A stretch of DNA of 64,000 bases from Haloplasmatales bacterium 4B (GTDB lineage Bacteria > Bacillota_I > Bacilli_A > Haloplasmatales > Haloplasmataceae): contig NSKI01000005.1 of NCBI GenBank assembly GCA_003586005.1, positions 50,892 through 114,891 of the forward strand. The letters are read 5' to 3'. Made by a program: the position numbers and the translations under genes. Positions within the stretch are counted from its first letter, which is position 1. Each line of letters starts with the position of its first letter. Positions 1 through 9,202 of the stretch are shown piece after piece. Below the pieces are notes generated by a model. That model worked only from the letters and a program-made list of their open reading frames with translations. It made no database searches and had not been told where the DNA came from.

Positions 1-1995
1 AACATCTTCAACTTTTGCTACTCTTTCAGTATCAAGTTGTGAGATATGAACTAAGCCTTCAGCACCTGGGAATATTTCTACAAATGCTCCAAACTTTTCA
101 ACTCTAGTAACTTTTCCAGTATAAATTGCTCCGATAACAACTTCACGAACTATGGCTTCTATAATTTCAATAGTTTGTTCAATGTTGACATAATCTTGAT
201 GCATAATAAAGACACGACCATCTTGTTCAATATCAATTTTAACACCAGTTTTTTCAATAATAGCATTTATTTGTTTACCATTTGGTCCAATTACATCACG
301 AATCTTCTCTGGATTAATATGCATCATTTTAACTTTAGGTGCATATTTTGATAATTCTGGACGAACTTCAGAAATTGTTGTCATCATATGATTTAAAATT
401 TCTAGTCTTGCCTTTCTTGCTTGAAGTAATGCTTCGTGTAATATATCTCTACTTAGTCCATCAATTTTAATGTCCATTTGAATCGCGGTAACACCTTTTT
501 TTGTCCCTGCAACTTTAAAGTCCATATCTCCTAAATGATCCTCTAAACCTTGGATATCAGTTAAAACTGTATAAAAATCGCCTTTTTTAACAAGTCCCAT
601 CGCAATACCAGCAACCGGGTCTTTAATAGGTACACCTGCAGCCATCATAGCCATTGTTGAAGCACAAATCGAAGCTTGTGATGTTGATCCGTTTGATTCT
701 AGTACTTCAGATACTAAACGAATTGTGTAAGGAAATTCTTCTTCACTAGGAATTACCCTTCTTAAAGCTCTTTCACCTAACGCACCATGACCAATTTCAC
801 GTCGACCTGGTCCACCATATCTACCGGTTTCTCCTACAGAAAAAGGTGGGAAATTATAATGATGCATAAATCGTTTTCGATCTTCTTCTTCTAAACCATC
901 TAGTTTTTGGTTTTCACTAATTGATCCTAAAGTACATACAGATAATACTTGTGTCTGACCACGAGTAAATAATCCAGACCCATGAACACGTGGTAAAATA
1001 TCAATTTTACTAGATAGAGGACGAATTTCATCAACACCTCGACCATCAGGCCGAACTTTGTCTTCGGTAATTAGACGTCTTACTTCTTCTTTAACAATAT
1101 CATGAATGACTTCATTAACTTGTTTTAGTACTGCAGCATCAGCTTCCTCTGACTCATAAATAGCAATTACTTTATCTCTAACTGCATTTATGTTGTTCTG
1201 ACGCTCTTGTTTATCAAAAGTTTTTATTGCTGTTTTCAAATCGATTTCAGCTAATTCTCTAACCCTATTGTTAATCTCTTTATTAATTTCATATAAATTA
1301 ATTTCTCTTTTTTCTTTTCCAACTTCTGCAGTAATTTCTTTTTGAAAATTAATTAATTTTTGTAATTCTTGATGCCCATACATGATTGCATCTAACATTT
1401 CTTCTTCTGGCACCTCTTGAGCTCCTGCTTCCACCATGTTAACAGCATCACTTGTACCAGAAACTGCTAAATCAATAAGAGATAATTCTTTTTCAGTTAC
1501 AGTTGGGTTAATAACAAATTTATCATCAACTTTTCCAACATAGACACCAGCAATCGGTCCCTTAAATGGAATATCTGAGACCATTAATGCCAAAGACGAA
1601 CCAAACATTGCCGTCATTTCTGGAGAACAATCATGATCAACTGATAATATATAATTTATTACTTGAACGTCATTACGGAATCCATCAGGGAATAATGGGC
1701 GAATAGGTCTATCGATTAAACGACCTGATAATACAGCGTGTTCTGAAGGTCTACCTTCACGTTTAATAAATCCACCTGGCACCTTACCAACAGCATATAA
1801 TCTTTCTTCATATCCAATAGTTAATGGAAAAAAATCAAGGTCTTTAGGTTCTTTAGATGCAGTTGCACTAGATAATACAACTGTATCACCATAACGAACA
1901 AGGACAGCTCCGTTAGCTTGTTTAGCTAAGTCTCCATGTTCTACTATAAGTTTTCTTCCCGCAAATTCCAATTCAAAAATCTTTTTTTCGCTCAT
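1..1995 (-). CDS. pnp: polyribonucleotide nucleotidyltransferase (PNPase), 3' end outside window
   Basis: PNPase degrades RNA 3'->5' by phosphorolysis and is a trimeric core degradosome enzyme. The frame starts at ATG 1993-1995 behind an AAGGAG site and encodes about 665 residues before the window edge. It shows two RNase PH-like domains (first one with [16 protein letters not shown]; second with FTRGQTQVL, then [13 protein letters not shown]), then the KH domain ([10 protein letters not shown]). An S1 domain begins near the edge ([18 protein letters not shown]) and is cut off. It lies downstream of rpsO in the same direction, the usual rpsO-pnp order. The rpsO terminator hairpin sits between the two, so pnp expression probably depends on read-through or processing there. 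Confidence 0.97.
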   Translation of the reverse strand, partial: MSEKKIFELEFAGRKLIVEHGDLAKQANGAVLVRYGDTVVLSSATASKEPKDLDFFPLTIGYEERLYAVGKVPGGFIKREGRPSEHAVLSGRLIDRPIRPLFPDGFRNDVQVINYILSVDHDCSPEMTAMFGSSLALMVSDIPFKGPIAGVYVGKVDDKFVINPTVTEKELSLIDLAVSGTSDAVNMVEAGAQEVPEEEMLDAIMYGHQELQKLINFQKEITAEVGKEKREINLYEINKEINNRVRELAEIDLKTAIKTFDKQERQNNINAVRDKVIAIYESEEADAAVLKQVNEVIHDIVKEEVRRLITEDKVRPDGRGVDEIRPLSSKIDILPRVHGSGLFTRGQTQVLSVCTLGSISENQKLDGLEEEDRKRFMHHYNFPPFSVGETGRYGGPGRREIGHGALGERALRRVIPSEEEFPYTIRLVSEVLESNGSTSQASICASTMAMMAAGVPIKDPVAGIAMGLVKKGDFYTVLTDIQGLEDHLGDMDFKVAGTKKGVTAIQMDIKIDGLSRDILHEALLQARKARLEILNHMMTTISEVRPELSKYAPKVKMMHINPEKIRDVIGPNGKQINAIIEKTGVKIDIEQDGRVFIMHQDYVNIEQTIEIIEAIVREVVIGAIYTGKVTRVEKFGAFVEIFPGAEGLVHISQLDTERVAKVEDV

Positions 1996-2105
1996 GTTTT
2001 ACTCCTTTATACCAAATCTTACCTAATTAATAATACCATAAAATAATGTGTTTTTTTATAGTTTGAGACATTTTTTTAAAAATATTTTACTTTTTTCAAA
2101 ATTAT

Positions 2106-2134
2106 AAAAAAGCTATATACAAAGTATATAGCTT
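2106..2134 (-). terminator. intrinsic terminator/attenuator between rpsO and pnp
   Basis: A perfect hairpin with arms AGCTATATAC/GTATATAGCT and a 3-nt loop is followed on the minus strand by six T residues. It lies just after the rpsO stop and 110 bases before pnp, so it ends most rpsO transcripts or acts as a processing site. Confidence 0.85.
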
Positions 2135-2139
2135 AATTC

Positions 2140-2409
2140 TTAGTGACGTAATCCTAATTTAGAAATGACATTACGGTAACTTTCAACATTATTTTCTTTT
2201 AAATAAATTAATAAATGTTTACGTCTACCAATTTTTTTCATTAAACCACGACGAGTATGATAATCTTTTTTGTGTTCTTTTAAGTGAGCATTAATACGGT
2301 TAATCTCATTTGTTAATACAGCAATTTGAACTTCAGCCGAACCTGTGTCACCTTCATGAATCGCAAAATCTTTAATTATTAACTCTTTTTCTTGTTTTGA
2401 TATAGCCAT
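2140..2409 (-). CDS. rpsO: 30S ribosomal protein S15
   Basis: S15 is a primary 16S rRNA-binding protein of the small subunit, placed in the platform. The 89-residue product starting MAISKQEKE has the usual family length. It carries the conserved helices around [16 protein letters not shown] and the segment [16 protein letters not shown]. The start is ATG 2407-2409 with GGAGGT upstream; an upstream in-frame start at 2445 would add a non-homologous leader peptide and is rejected. It is first in the rpsO-pnp pair, has its own promoter, and its short leader can fold, which suggests S15 feedback control. Confidence 0.97.
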   Translation of the reverse strand: MAISKQEKELIIKDFAIHEGDTGSAEVQIAVLTNEINRINAHLKEHKKDYHTRRGLMKKIGRRKHLLIYLKENNVESYRNVISKLGLRH

Positions 2410-2519
2410 GTTTTTACCTCCTATATTATTTGTCACATTTATCAAAGCCTACGTCGGAGAATCGCTAAGCTTAGATAAAAGTCATAATTTATTGTACATT
2501 AAAAATTCATAATAATCAA
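2410..2519 (-). promoter_or_regulatory. rpsO promoter and structured leader
   Basis: A SigA-type promoter is visible: -35 TTGATT at 2514-2519, a 17-bp spacer, and -10 TACAAT at 2491-2496. The leader of about 75 nt contains a stem pairing 2445-2451 with 2466-2472 (AAGCCTA/TAAGCTT, one G-U in RNA), extended by ATC/GAT. Loop and flanks lie just upstream of the GGAGGT ribosome site. S15 autoregulatory leaders are known in Bacilli; assignment here is inference from position and folding. Confidence 0.6.
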
Positions 2520-2560
2520 GCATTATTTATATATTTAGAATCAAGTTAATTATAGTCTTA

Positions 2561-3517
2561 TCAAGAATGTGGTAATTTATTATCAGTTATTCTTTTAACA
2601 TAATCTATTGCCTTCTCTTTATCAATGTTTAATTGATTAATTAATTCATTAACACTACTAAATTTTTTCTCATCACGAATTTTTTCTATCCATGTAATCG
2701 AGATCTTTTCATTATATATATATTGATTAAAATTTAGAATGTGAACTTCTACACTTTGATTGTTGTTTTCACTAAATGTTGGATTATGACCAATATTACA
2801 TATCCCAAAATATTCTTTTTGAAATACTTTTACCTTAACAATATAAACCCCATTTTGAGGAATTAAAAAGTGATCAATTGTTAAAATATTTGCGGTAGGA
2901 AAGCCCATTTCCCGTCCTCTTTTAAACCCATGAATGACAATTCCTTCAACAGTATAATTGCGACCTAAATACTTATCTACTTCATTGACTTTCCCGAAAA
3001 TAATTAACTCTCTTATTTTACTACTACTTATTTTTTCTCCATTTACCTTAAGTTCATCAATAACTGTGACACCATATTCATGATTTCCATCATCGAATAA
3101 TAAATTAATCGTTCCTTTACCTTTATACCCATATAAAAAATCAAAACCAGTCACCACATGAATTACATCAAGCGGTAAAACAAATTTTTCTATAAATTGT
3201 TTATGTGGTATTTTAGCAACTTCATGATCAAAATGAACAACAAATAAATAATCAACGCCCATTTTATCTAATAAATTTATTTTCATATTATGCGGTGTTA
3301 AAAGGCTTTTAATCTTTTGTTTTCCAAGAAAATGTTTTGGATTAGGTTGGAAGGTTAAGAGACCACTGCGTGCTCCTTTTTCTTTTGCTATTTCTAATGT
3401 TTTTTCTATAAGGCTTTGGTGGGCTAAATGTAGTCCATCAAAATAACCTAAAGCTAATACAATACCCTTTTTGATTGGTAAGATTTTGCTTTTTATATTT
3501 AAATATACTACTTTCAA
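2561..3517 (-). CDS. ribF: bifunctional riboflavin kinase / FAD synthetase
   Basis: RibF phosphorylates riboflavin to FMN and adenylates FMN to FAD. The N-terminal nucleotidyltransferase domain has ALGYFDGLHLAHQ and the later ISSSKIRELI signature (the S-S-T/S-x-I-R motif). The C-terminal kinase domain carries GREMGFPTANI and GVYIVKVKV. Length of about 318 residues is normal. I favour the TTG start at 3515-3517 (product MKVVYLN...), about 8 bases after AGGATG; a GTG three codons upstream is too close to the ribosome site. It follows truB closely in the same direction, a common Bacilli arrangement. Confidence 0.94.
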   Translation of the reverse strand: MKVVYLNIKSKILPIKKGIVLALGYFDGLHLAHQSLIEKTLEIAKEKGARSGLLTFQPNPKHFLGKQKIKSLLTPHNMKINLLDKMGVDYLFVVHFDHEVAKIPHKQFIEKFVLPLDVIHVVTGFDFLYGYKGKGTINLLFDDGNHEYGVTVIDELKVNGEKISSSKIRELIIFGKVNEVDKYLGRNYTVEGIVIHGFKRGREMGFPTANILTIDHFLIPQNGVYIVKVKVFQKEYFGICNIGHNPTFSENNNQSVEVHILNFNQYIYNEKISITWIEKIRDEKKFSSVNELINQLNIDKEKAIDYVKRITDNKLPHS

Positions 3518-3529
3518 TATCGACACATC

Positions 3530-4417
3530 CTAACTCACATTAAATACACGAACTGGCTTTAATAATTCATCATTTTTCGGGTCTTGGGTGTATACCCCAA
3601 TAACAGTCTTAAATTTATCATAAAATACTATTAAAGTAAAATCATCAACCATTTTCTTAATTCTTTGACCATTTAAAATTTTGTGCTTTAGTTCATCATT
3701 AACTTCTATCATTTTATAAACCTTTAAAGCATCAAAAATAGAAATCAACTGAAAATTTCCTTGTAAAATATCTTCAAAGGTAAAACATTGATTTAGATTG
3801 TAAGGTCCAGATTTAATTCTGACTAAATTTTTCATGTGCGTTGGATATCCAAGTTTCTCACCAATGTCAACTGCTAAAGTTCTAATATAAGTACCTTTAC
3901 TACATAATATCCTGATTGAAAAATTTATTTCTTCGCCATAAAAAACTTCGGCATTTGATAGAAGTTCAATTTCATAAAAATTAACAATTCTCTTAGGCCT
4001 TTCCACTTCAATATTTTTTCTTGCATATTCATACAGCTTTTTCCCATTGACTTTAACAGAAGAAATCATTGGTGGTACTTGAATTTGTTCACCAATAAAT
4101 GAATTTAATACTGAAATTAAATGTTTCTTAGTAATAGTTTTTAATTTATTATCTACTTTAATTATCTCACCACTTGCATCCTCAGTTGAAGTACTTTTAC
4201 CAATACTTACTTCAGCAATATATTCTTTATTGGCATTTTCAATAAATTGAATAATTTTAGTGGCATTATTTATACATATTGGTAAAACTCCAGTAACATC
4301 AGGATCTAAAGTACCTAAATGACCAACTTTCTTAGTATGAAAAATTTTCCTTACTCGGTTAACACAATCATGACTTGTCATATTTTTGGGTTTGTTTAGT
4401 AATAAAATCCCATTCAT
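3530..4417 (-). CDS. truB: tRNA pseudouridine-55 synthase
   Basis: TruB converts U55 in the T-arm of tRNAs to pseudouridine. The start MNGILLLNKPKNMTSHD matches the family N terminus. The catalytic-aspartate motif is HLGTLDPDVTGVLPIC (D in GTLDP), and the later CSKGTYIRTLAVDIG motif is present. The product is 295 residues. The start is ATG 4415-4417 with AGGTGAAGAA just upstream; an in-frame extension to 4447 overlaps the preceding gene's end and is unlikely. It is tightly spaced with the upstream unknown gene and with ribF. Confidence 0.96.
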   Translation of the reverse strand: MNGILLLNKPKNMTSHDCVNRVRKIFHTKKVGHLGTLDPDVTGVLPICINNATKIIQFIENANKEYIAEVSIGKSTSTEDASGEIIKVDNKLKTITKKHLISVLNSFIGEQIQVPPMISSVKVNGKKLYEYARKNIEVERPKRIVNFYEIELLSNAEVFYGEEINFSIRILCSKGTYIRTLAVDIGEKLGYPTHMKNLVRIKSGPYNLNQCFTFEDILQGNFQLISIFDALKVYKMIEVNDELKHKILNGQRIKKMVDDFTLIVFYDKFKTVIGVYTQDPKNDELLKPVRVFNVS

Positions 4418-4425
4418 TTCTTCAC

Positions 4426-4965
4426 CTAAATTCCATAAGTTCCACAATATTCACTAAACACATCGACCATTAAGTTAATTTCTGAATATTTTCCTAGAAA
4501 TTCATAATATAAATTAAGATATTTATCTAATTCAAATTCATTAAGTGATATATTAGGAATAATTATTTCTTCAAAAAAGTCTAATGTTTTATCAATGCTT
4601 TTTATATCATTTTCATAATCATTTTCCGTATCTTTAATAAGTTCAACTTTTAATTCTTCCAAATCAAATATAATCTTTATGTACAAAGACATTTTATCAA
4701 ATAATTTATAGTCATTATTTAATTGCCGCAAATATAATTTTAATTGTTCGATATTTTCAAATAATAAATTAAACCCAAAATTAAATATATCTAATAAATT
4801 AGATTCAACAATATCTGCAGTTTGTTTCATTATATATGTCATTGTTTTAATAATTGGACTAACATAATCATTTAATAAAGATTGTTCTTTTTCTAAAAAA
4901 TTAATTAGCAATTGATTCTCTTTTACATAATTTTCAAAATCAGTATAAAGTGAATATTTTCCCAT
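4426..4965 (-). CDS. hypothetical protein, helical, 179 aa
   Basis: I do not recognise this protein. It is rich in Leu, Ile, Glu, Asp and Lys with long predicted helices and no obvious signal peptide or membrane segment. One hydrophobic stretch (residues about 60-70, DIFNFGFNLLF) is amphipathic rather than clearly transmembrane. The start is ATG with AAAGGAGTG six bases upstream. It ends eight bases before truB and is probably co-transcribed with truB-ribF. A role in RNA modification cannot be claimed from position alone. Confidence 0.75.
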   Translation of the reverse strand: MGKYSLYTDFENYVKENQLLINFLEKEQSLLNDYVSPIIKTMTYIMKQTADIVESNLLDIFNFGFNLLFENIEQLKLYLRQLNNDYKLFDKMSLYIKIIFDLEELKVELIKDTENDYENDIKSIDKTLDFFEEIIIPNISLNEFELDKYLNLYYEFLGKYSEINLMVDVFSEYCGTYGI

Positions 4966-5091
4966 CTAATCACTCCTTTAATAATTATTATTATAACAAC
5001 TTTTATAAAAAAAAATAGCCTTTTAACAAAATTACCTAGAATTCTATAGTATTTTAAAACTATGTATTAATTATTCATGAAAAAAAACAAA

Positions 5092-5123
5092 ACGAAAAAA
5101 GGGAACTTTCGGTCCCCTTTTAA
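5092..5123 (-). terminator. intrinsic terminator after trxA
   Basis: On the minus strand GGGGACCGAAAGTTCCC forms a short G+C-rich hairpin followed by a run of T residues. It lies 15 bases after the trxA stop codon. Confidence 0.85.
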
Positions 5124-5135
5124 AATTCCAGATAA

Positions 5136-5447
5136 CTACTTATTTGCATTTATCCATGAAATAAGTTTTTCTTTAGGCTGGAATCCTAATGTTTGATCAA
5201 CTTTTTTACCATCTTTAAATAAAATTAAAGTTGGAATACTAAAAACTCCGTACTTTTGTGCAACTGAATGCACGTTGTCTACATTTAGTTTAACAATTTT
5301 TACACCTGTCATTTCATTAGAAATTTGTTCTAATACAGGTCCAATCATTTTACATGGACCACACCAATCAGCGTAGAAATCAACTAAAACTAATCCTGAT
5401 GAAATGCTAGAATCAAAATTTCCAGCATCAGCATATGTAACTGCCAT
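5136..5447 (-). CDS. trxA: thioredoxin
   Basis: Thioredoxin is a cytosolic disulfide reductant recycled by thioredoxin reductase. The 103-residue product has the canonical active site WCGPC (Cys29 and Cys32) in the context VDFYADWCGPC, the cis-proline segment FSIPTLILF and the conserved glycine region GFQPKEKL. The length is typical. The start has an AGGAGGT site. It stands between mutS2 and a terminator; in B. subtilis trxA also lies close to mutS2. Confidence 0.97.
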   Translation of the reverse strand: MAVTYADAGNFDSSISSGLVLVDFYADWCGPCKMIGPVLEQISNEMTGVKIVKLNVDNVHSVAQKYGVFSIPTLILFKDGKKVDQTLGFQPKEKLISWINANK

Positions 5448-5532
5448 AATATATACCTCCTATAGTATTTTACATGATTATTATACGTTTCTAAACTTAT
5501 TATTACAACTGTTTTGCCTGAAAAATATATAA

Positions 5533-7878
5533 TTAATTAAATGTCACGACTGTAACACCAACTCCACCTTCGCCTTCTCCACCAAACCGGAAGCCTTTTA
5601 CGTAGGAACACTTTTGTAAATAGCTTTGAACACCTTTACGTAATGCACCTGTACCGTGACCATGTATAATTGAAACCTGATGATAATTACTAAGCATTGC
5701 TGAATCAATAAACTTATCTAACTTTATAAGCGCTTCTTCATAGCGTTCACCACGTAAATCAAGTTCCATTAAGGTTCGTTTATTCTTTACGCTCACTATA
5801 GTTTGTGTTTTTTTAGTTGGTTTATCATTATAATTTTTATTTTTAACATACATTAATGATTTTTCATTAACTCGTGAGGTTAATATTCCAATTTGGACTA
5901 ACCATTCAGTATCATTAACCTTTTCAATTAATTCACCAGTTCTATTTAAAGTTAAAACTTTAACTATATCACCTGGCTTTAAATCTTTGTAGTTAGATGA
6001 CTCAATTTTCTCTTCTTGATAATACTTACTTGTATTCAATTTGCTTTTAATGTCAATAATTTCATGGTCTTTAAAATCAGCAAGTTTAGTTTTTTTCAAC
6101 TCTTTGATTTCATTGATAACAGATTCTACTTCTTTTTTGGCATTTTTAACTATATCAACAGCATCTAACTTAGCTTGATTTAAGAGTTTCTCTTTTTTTA
6201 TAGTGATATCTTCACTAAGTTTTTCATAATCTAATTTTTCTTTTGTTAGCTTGACTTTTAATTCTTCATTTTCAGTTATTAAATTATCTAGATATAAACC
6301 GTGGTTCTCAAGTTGAATGATTAGGTTAGCAACATCAGTTTTTTCTGTTTCAATTCTATCTTTAGCATTATTAATAATTTTAACATTTAAACCCAGACGC
6401 CTAGATATATCAAGGGCATTACTACGTCCTGGTATCCCAATTAATAATTTATATGTAGGTTTTAATGTTTCAATATCAAACTCAACTGAAGCATTTATTA
6501 CTTTTTGAGAATTATATGCATATGTCTTAAGTTCAGAGTAATGCGTCGTGGCAATAATCCTAGAACCTCGTTCATGAAAATAATCTAATATACTTGTAGC
6601 TAGTGCTGCTCCTTCTTTTGGGTCTGTCCCTGCTCCTAATTCATCAAACAAAACTAAACTGTTTAGAGAAATATTATCAACTATATTAATAATATTTTTC
6701 ATATGAGATGAAAAAGTTGATAATGATTGTTCAATACTTTGTTCATCGCCAATATCGGCAAAGATATTATCAAAAACTGCTAATTCGCTTTGGTTATTAG
6801 CGGGAATCAAAAGTCCTGCTTGCATCATTAAAGTAAATAAACCAACCGTCTTAAGGGTAACAGTTTTTCCACCTGTATTAGGACCTGTAATAACAATAGT
6901 CGTAAAATCTTCACCTAAATATATATCATTAGCTATAACATCATCTTTGCTTATTAATGGATGACGACCTTTTAAAATCTTGATAACTCCCTTATCATTA
7001 ATATGAGGTTTAACAGCATCAATACTATGTCCATATTTTGCTTTAGCAAAAATAAGATCTAATTTTTTAATGATTTCACTATTTTCTAATAACTCATTAC
7101 TATCAATTACAACTTGTTCTGTTAAATGTCTTAATATTTTTTCAATTTCTGCTAATTCATCATGTATTAAGGTATTAACTTTATTATTCATATCAACAAC
7201 AGATTTAGGTTCAATATAAACCGTATTGCCACTTTGACTGGTGTCGTGGATAATACCTTCAAAGATATTTTTATATTCAACCTTTACAGGAACAACAAAT
7301 CGATCATTTCTAATTGTAATTATGGAATCTGTAAGAGAATCTCGTTTTGTATTTAAAATATGGTTCATCTTATCTTTAATTCTTGCTTCCATAACTTTAA
7401 TTTGATTTCTTATATCTTTTAACTTAACAGTCGCATCATCGACAATATTACCATGAATATCAATACAAGAGTCAATTGATTTTCTTAATGAATTTAAGCT
7501 AGCCAACTTTTTTACATTACTACTAATACACTCGCATTTTATTTTTTCAGATTCTACTTTCTCAATGTAAACCTTCATTTGGTATACGCCATAAATAAAA
7601 TCAGTGATCTGAATCAAATCAGATATTGCCAAAACTCCCCCAATTTTAGCTCTTTTTACAAAAGGTCTTATATCGGTTATACCACCCAAAGGTAGTTCAC
7701 CATAACGGTATATTAATCTAAGAGCTTCATCTGTTTCATTCAATAATATTCTAATAACATCAATATCATTTAATATCTTGATTTCACTAATGGCTTCTTT
7801 TCCTAGACTACAACTAGCGTAAGTTATTAGTCGATCTATTATTTTATCAAATTCTAAAATTTTATTACTTGTATACAT
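5533..7878 (-). CDS. mutS2: endonuclease MutS2 / ribosome collision rescue factor
   Basis: MutS2 is a MutS-like ATPase with a C-terminal Smr domain. It binds branched DNA in some species, and in B. subtilis it acts on collided ribosomes. The Walker A motif is GPNTGGKT near residue 335, and Walker B is LVLFDELGAGTDP followed by the His switch ATTHYSELKTYA. A coiled-coil Glu/Lys-rich region follows at about 510-620. The Smr domain closes the protein with LDLRGERYEEAL and SIIHGHGTGALRKGVQ. It lacks the MutS mismatch-recognition domain, as expected. Length 781 is typical. Confidence 0.96.
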   Translation of the reverse strand: MYTSNKILEFDKIIDRLITYASCSLGKEAISEIKILNDIDVIRILLNETDEALRLIYRYGELPLGGITDIRPFVKRAKIGGVLAISDLIQITDFIYGVYQMKVYIEKVESEKIKCECISSNVKKLASLNSLRKSIDSCIDIHGNIVDDATVKLKDIRNQIKVMEARIKDKMNHILNTKRDSLTDSIITIRNDRFVVPVKVEYKNIFEGIIHDTSQSGNTVYIEPKSVVDMNNKVNTLIHDELAEIEKILRHLTEQVVIDSNELLENSEIIKKLDLIFAKAKYGHSIDAVKPHINDKGVIKILKGRHPLISKDDVIANDIYLGEDFTTIVITGPNTGGKTVTLKTVGLFTLMMQAGLLIPANNQSELAVFDNIFADIGDEQSIEQSLSTFSSHMKNIINIVDNISLNSLVLFDELGAGTDPKEGAALATSILDYFHERGSRIIATTHYSELKTYAYNSQKVINASVEFDIETLKPTYKLLIGIPGRSNALDISRRLGLNVKIINNAKDRIETEKTDVANLIIQLENHGLYLDNLITENEELKVKLTKEKLDYEKLSEDITIKKEKLLNQAKLDAVDIVKNAKKEVESVINEIKELKKTKLADFKDHEIIDIKSKLNTSKYYQEEKIESSNYKDLKPGDIVKVLTLNRTGELIEKVNDTEWLVQIGILTSRVNEKSLMYVKNKNYNDKPTKKTQTIVSVKNKRTLMELDLRGERYEEALIKLDKFIDSAMLSNYHQVSIIHGHGTGALRKGVQSYLQKCSYVKGFRFGGEGEGGVGVTVVTFN

Positions 7879-7954
7879 ATTTTATTCCTCCATATATATT
7901 TTATTTTACCAAAAAATTTGTTAAAATAATAGTATTAATTAAAGAGGTGTAAAA

Positions 7955-8857
7955 ATGACAAACATTTCCATAAATATTAATGACCAACTATTAAAAAAAA
8001 TGAAAACATTTTATCATGATTACATTGTGACTAGTAATAATAAATATGCTTTGTTTATCGCTAAAATTGATGGTTGCACAATTACTGCTTACACTTCAAA
8101 AAAAGTATTATTTCAAGGTAAAAATGCAGAAGCTGAAGCTTCTATATGGACATCAATTAAACAATCGACAATAGAAAAAAAATGTGATGCGAATCAATAT
8201 TATCACCCAAGTATTGGCAGTGATGAAGTGGGAACTGGTGATTATTTTGGTCCAGTAATTGTTGTTAGTACTTATCTTGATATTAAACATCAAGAATTAA
8301 TAAAAAATTTAAAAATTGATGATTCAAAAAAATTAACAGATCAAGATATACTTTTGATTGCCCCTAAATTATTTAAAATATTGCCTTATTCATTACTTAT
8401 AGTTAATAATGAAAAATATAATGAAGTAATGAGTAAGGGTGACATGAATTTAAATAAATTAAAAGCTGTTCTCCATAAACAAGCTATTAATAATCTTCTT
8501 AACAAGATAAATTGCAGACCTAAAATTATTATTGACCAATTTTGTTCGATTGATAATTTTAATAAATATATTAGTGATCATACCTTTTCTAAGCAAGTTG
8601 ATTTTTATACAAAGGCTGAAAGCAAATACGCCTCTGTTGCTTGTGCTTCGATGATGGCACGCTATACTTTTTTAAAAGAGTTTGATAAATTATCAAAACA
8701 ATATGGGGTAAATTTACAAAAAGGTGCATCAAATAAAGTAGATGAACAAGGACTAAAATTGGTTAATCAATTTGGTAGTGATGTATTAATGAAAATAGCA
8801 AAAGTTCATTTTAAAAATACCGATAAAATTAATATGCTTTTTAAAAACGCTAAATAG
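7955..8857 (+). CDS. rnhC: ribonuclease HIII
   Basis: RNase HIII cleaves the RNA strand of RNA-DNA hybrids. The catalytic region begins GSDEVGTGDYFGP (D and E of the DEDD set), then DSKKLTD, and the IIDQF segment. The N-terminal ~80 residues form the TBP-like substrate-binding domain typical of HIII enzymes. The 300-residue length is normal. It is on the plus strand, divergent from mutS2 with a 76-base gap. In B. subtilis rnhC is also a near neighbour of mutS2. An AAAGAGGTG ribosome site precedes ATG. Confidence 0.96.
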   Translation: MTNISININDQLLKKMKTFYHDYIVTSNNKYALFIAKIDGCTITAYTSKKVLFQGKNAEAEASIWTSIKQSTIEKKCDANQYYHPSIGSDEVGTGDYFGPVIVVSTYLDIKHQELIKNLKIDDSKKLTDQDILLIAPKLFKILPYSLLIVNNEKYNEVMSKGDMNLNKLKAVLHKQAINNLLNKINCRPKIIIDQFCSIDNFNKYISDHTFSKQVDFYTKAESKYASVACASMMARYTFLKEFDKLSKQYGVNLQKGASNKVDEQGLKLVNQFGSDVLMKIAKVHFKNTDKINMLFKNAK

Positions 8858-8883
8858 TAACAATTCTAGCATACAAATAATAA

Positions 8884-8933
8884 AAAAACGTTGTCTTATG
8901 ACAACGCTAGTTGGCTTATGACAACGTTTTTTA
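8884..8933. terminator. bidirectional terminator between rnhC and rpsU
   Basis: The stretch contains A6, CGTTGTC, two copies of CTTATGACAACG, then T6. CGTTGTC can pair with either GACAACG copy, so the element can terminate both converging genes. The tandem 12-base repeat inside the loop gives two alternative hairpins. Confidence 0.8.
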
Positions 8934-8935
8934 GA

Positions 8936-9112
8936 CTAAAAGCTTTTTTTATTTCCCTTAGCTTTAGCTTTCATTTTTTTAGTAACACTAGGTTTTAAGT
9001 AATATTGACGTTTGCGGGCCTCAGAAAGGGTACCAGCACGTGCAACATCGTTCTTAAAACGACGAAGTGCATCTTCTAATGATTCATTATTTCTTACAAT
9101 AGTTTTTGCCAT
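8936..9112 (-). CDS. rpsU: 30S ribosomal protein S21
   Basis: S21 is a small basic protein of the 30S subunit involved in initiation. The 58-residue product begins [19 protein letters not shown], the family signature, and ends in a Lys-rich tail. The start is ATG 9110-9112; an in-frame extension to 9151 is not part of the family. It lies downstream of mtaB, as in B. subtilis, but no yqeY-like gene follows. It ends at the bidirectional terminator shared with rnhC. Confidence 0.96.
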   Translation of the reverse strand: MAKTIVRNNESLEDALRRFKNDVARAGTLSEARKRQYYLKPSVTKKMKAKAKGNKKSF

Positions 9113-9202
9113 GATTTTTATTCCCTCCTTCCGCAACACAAACAAATACATTGAAATTATACCTTAAAATCACAAAATAGTAAATATTTTTTTTAATAAT
9201 TG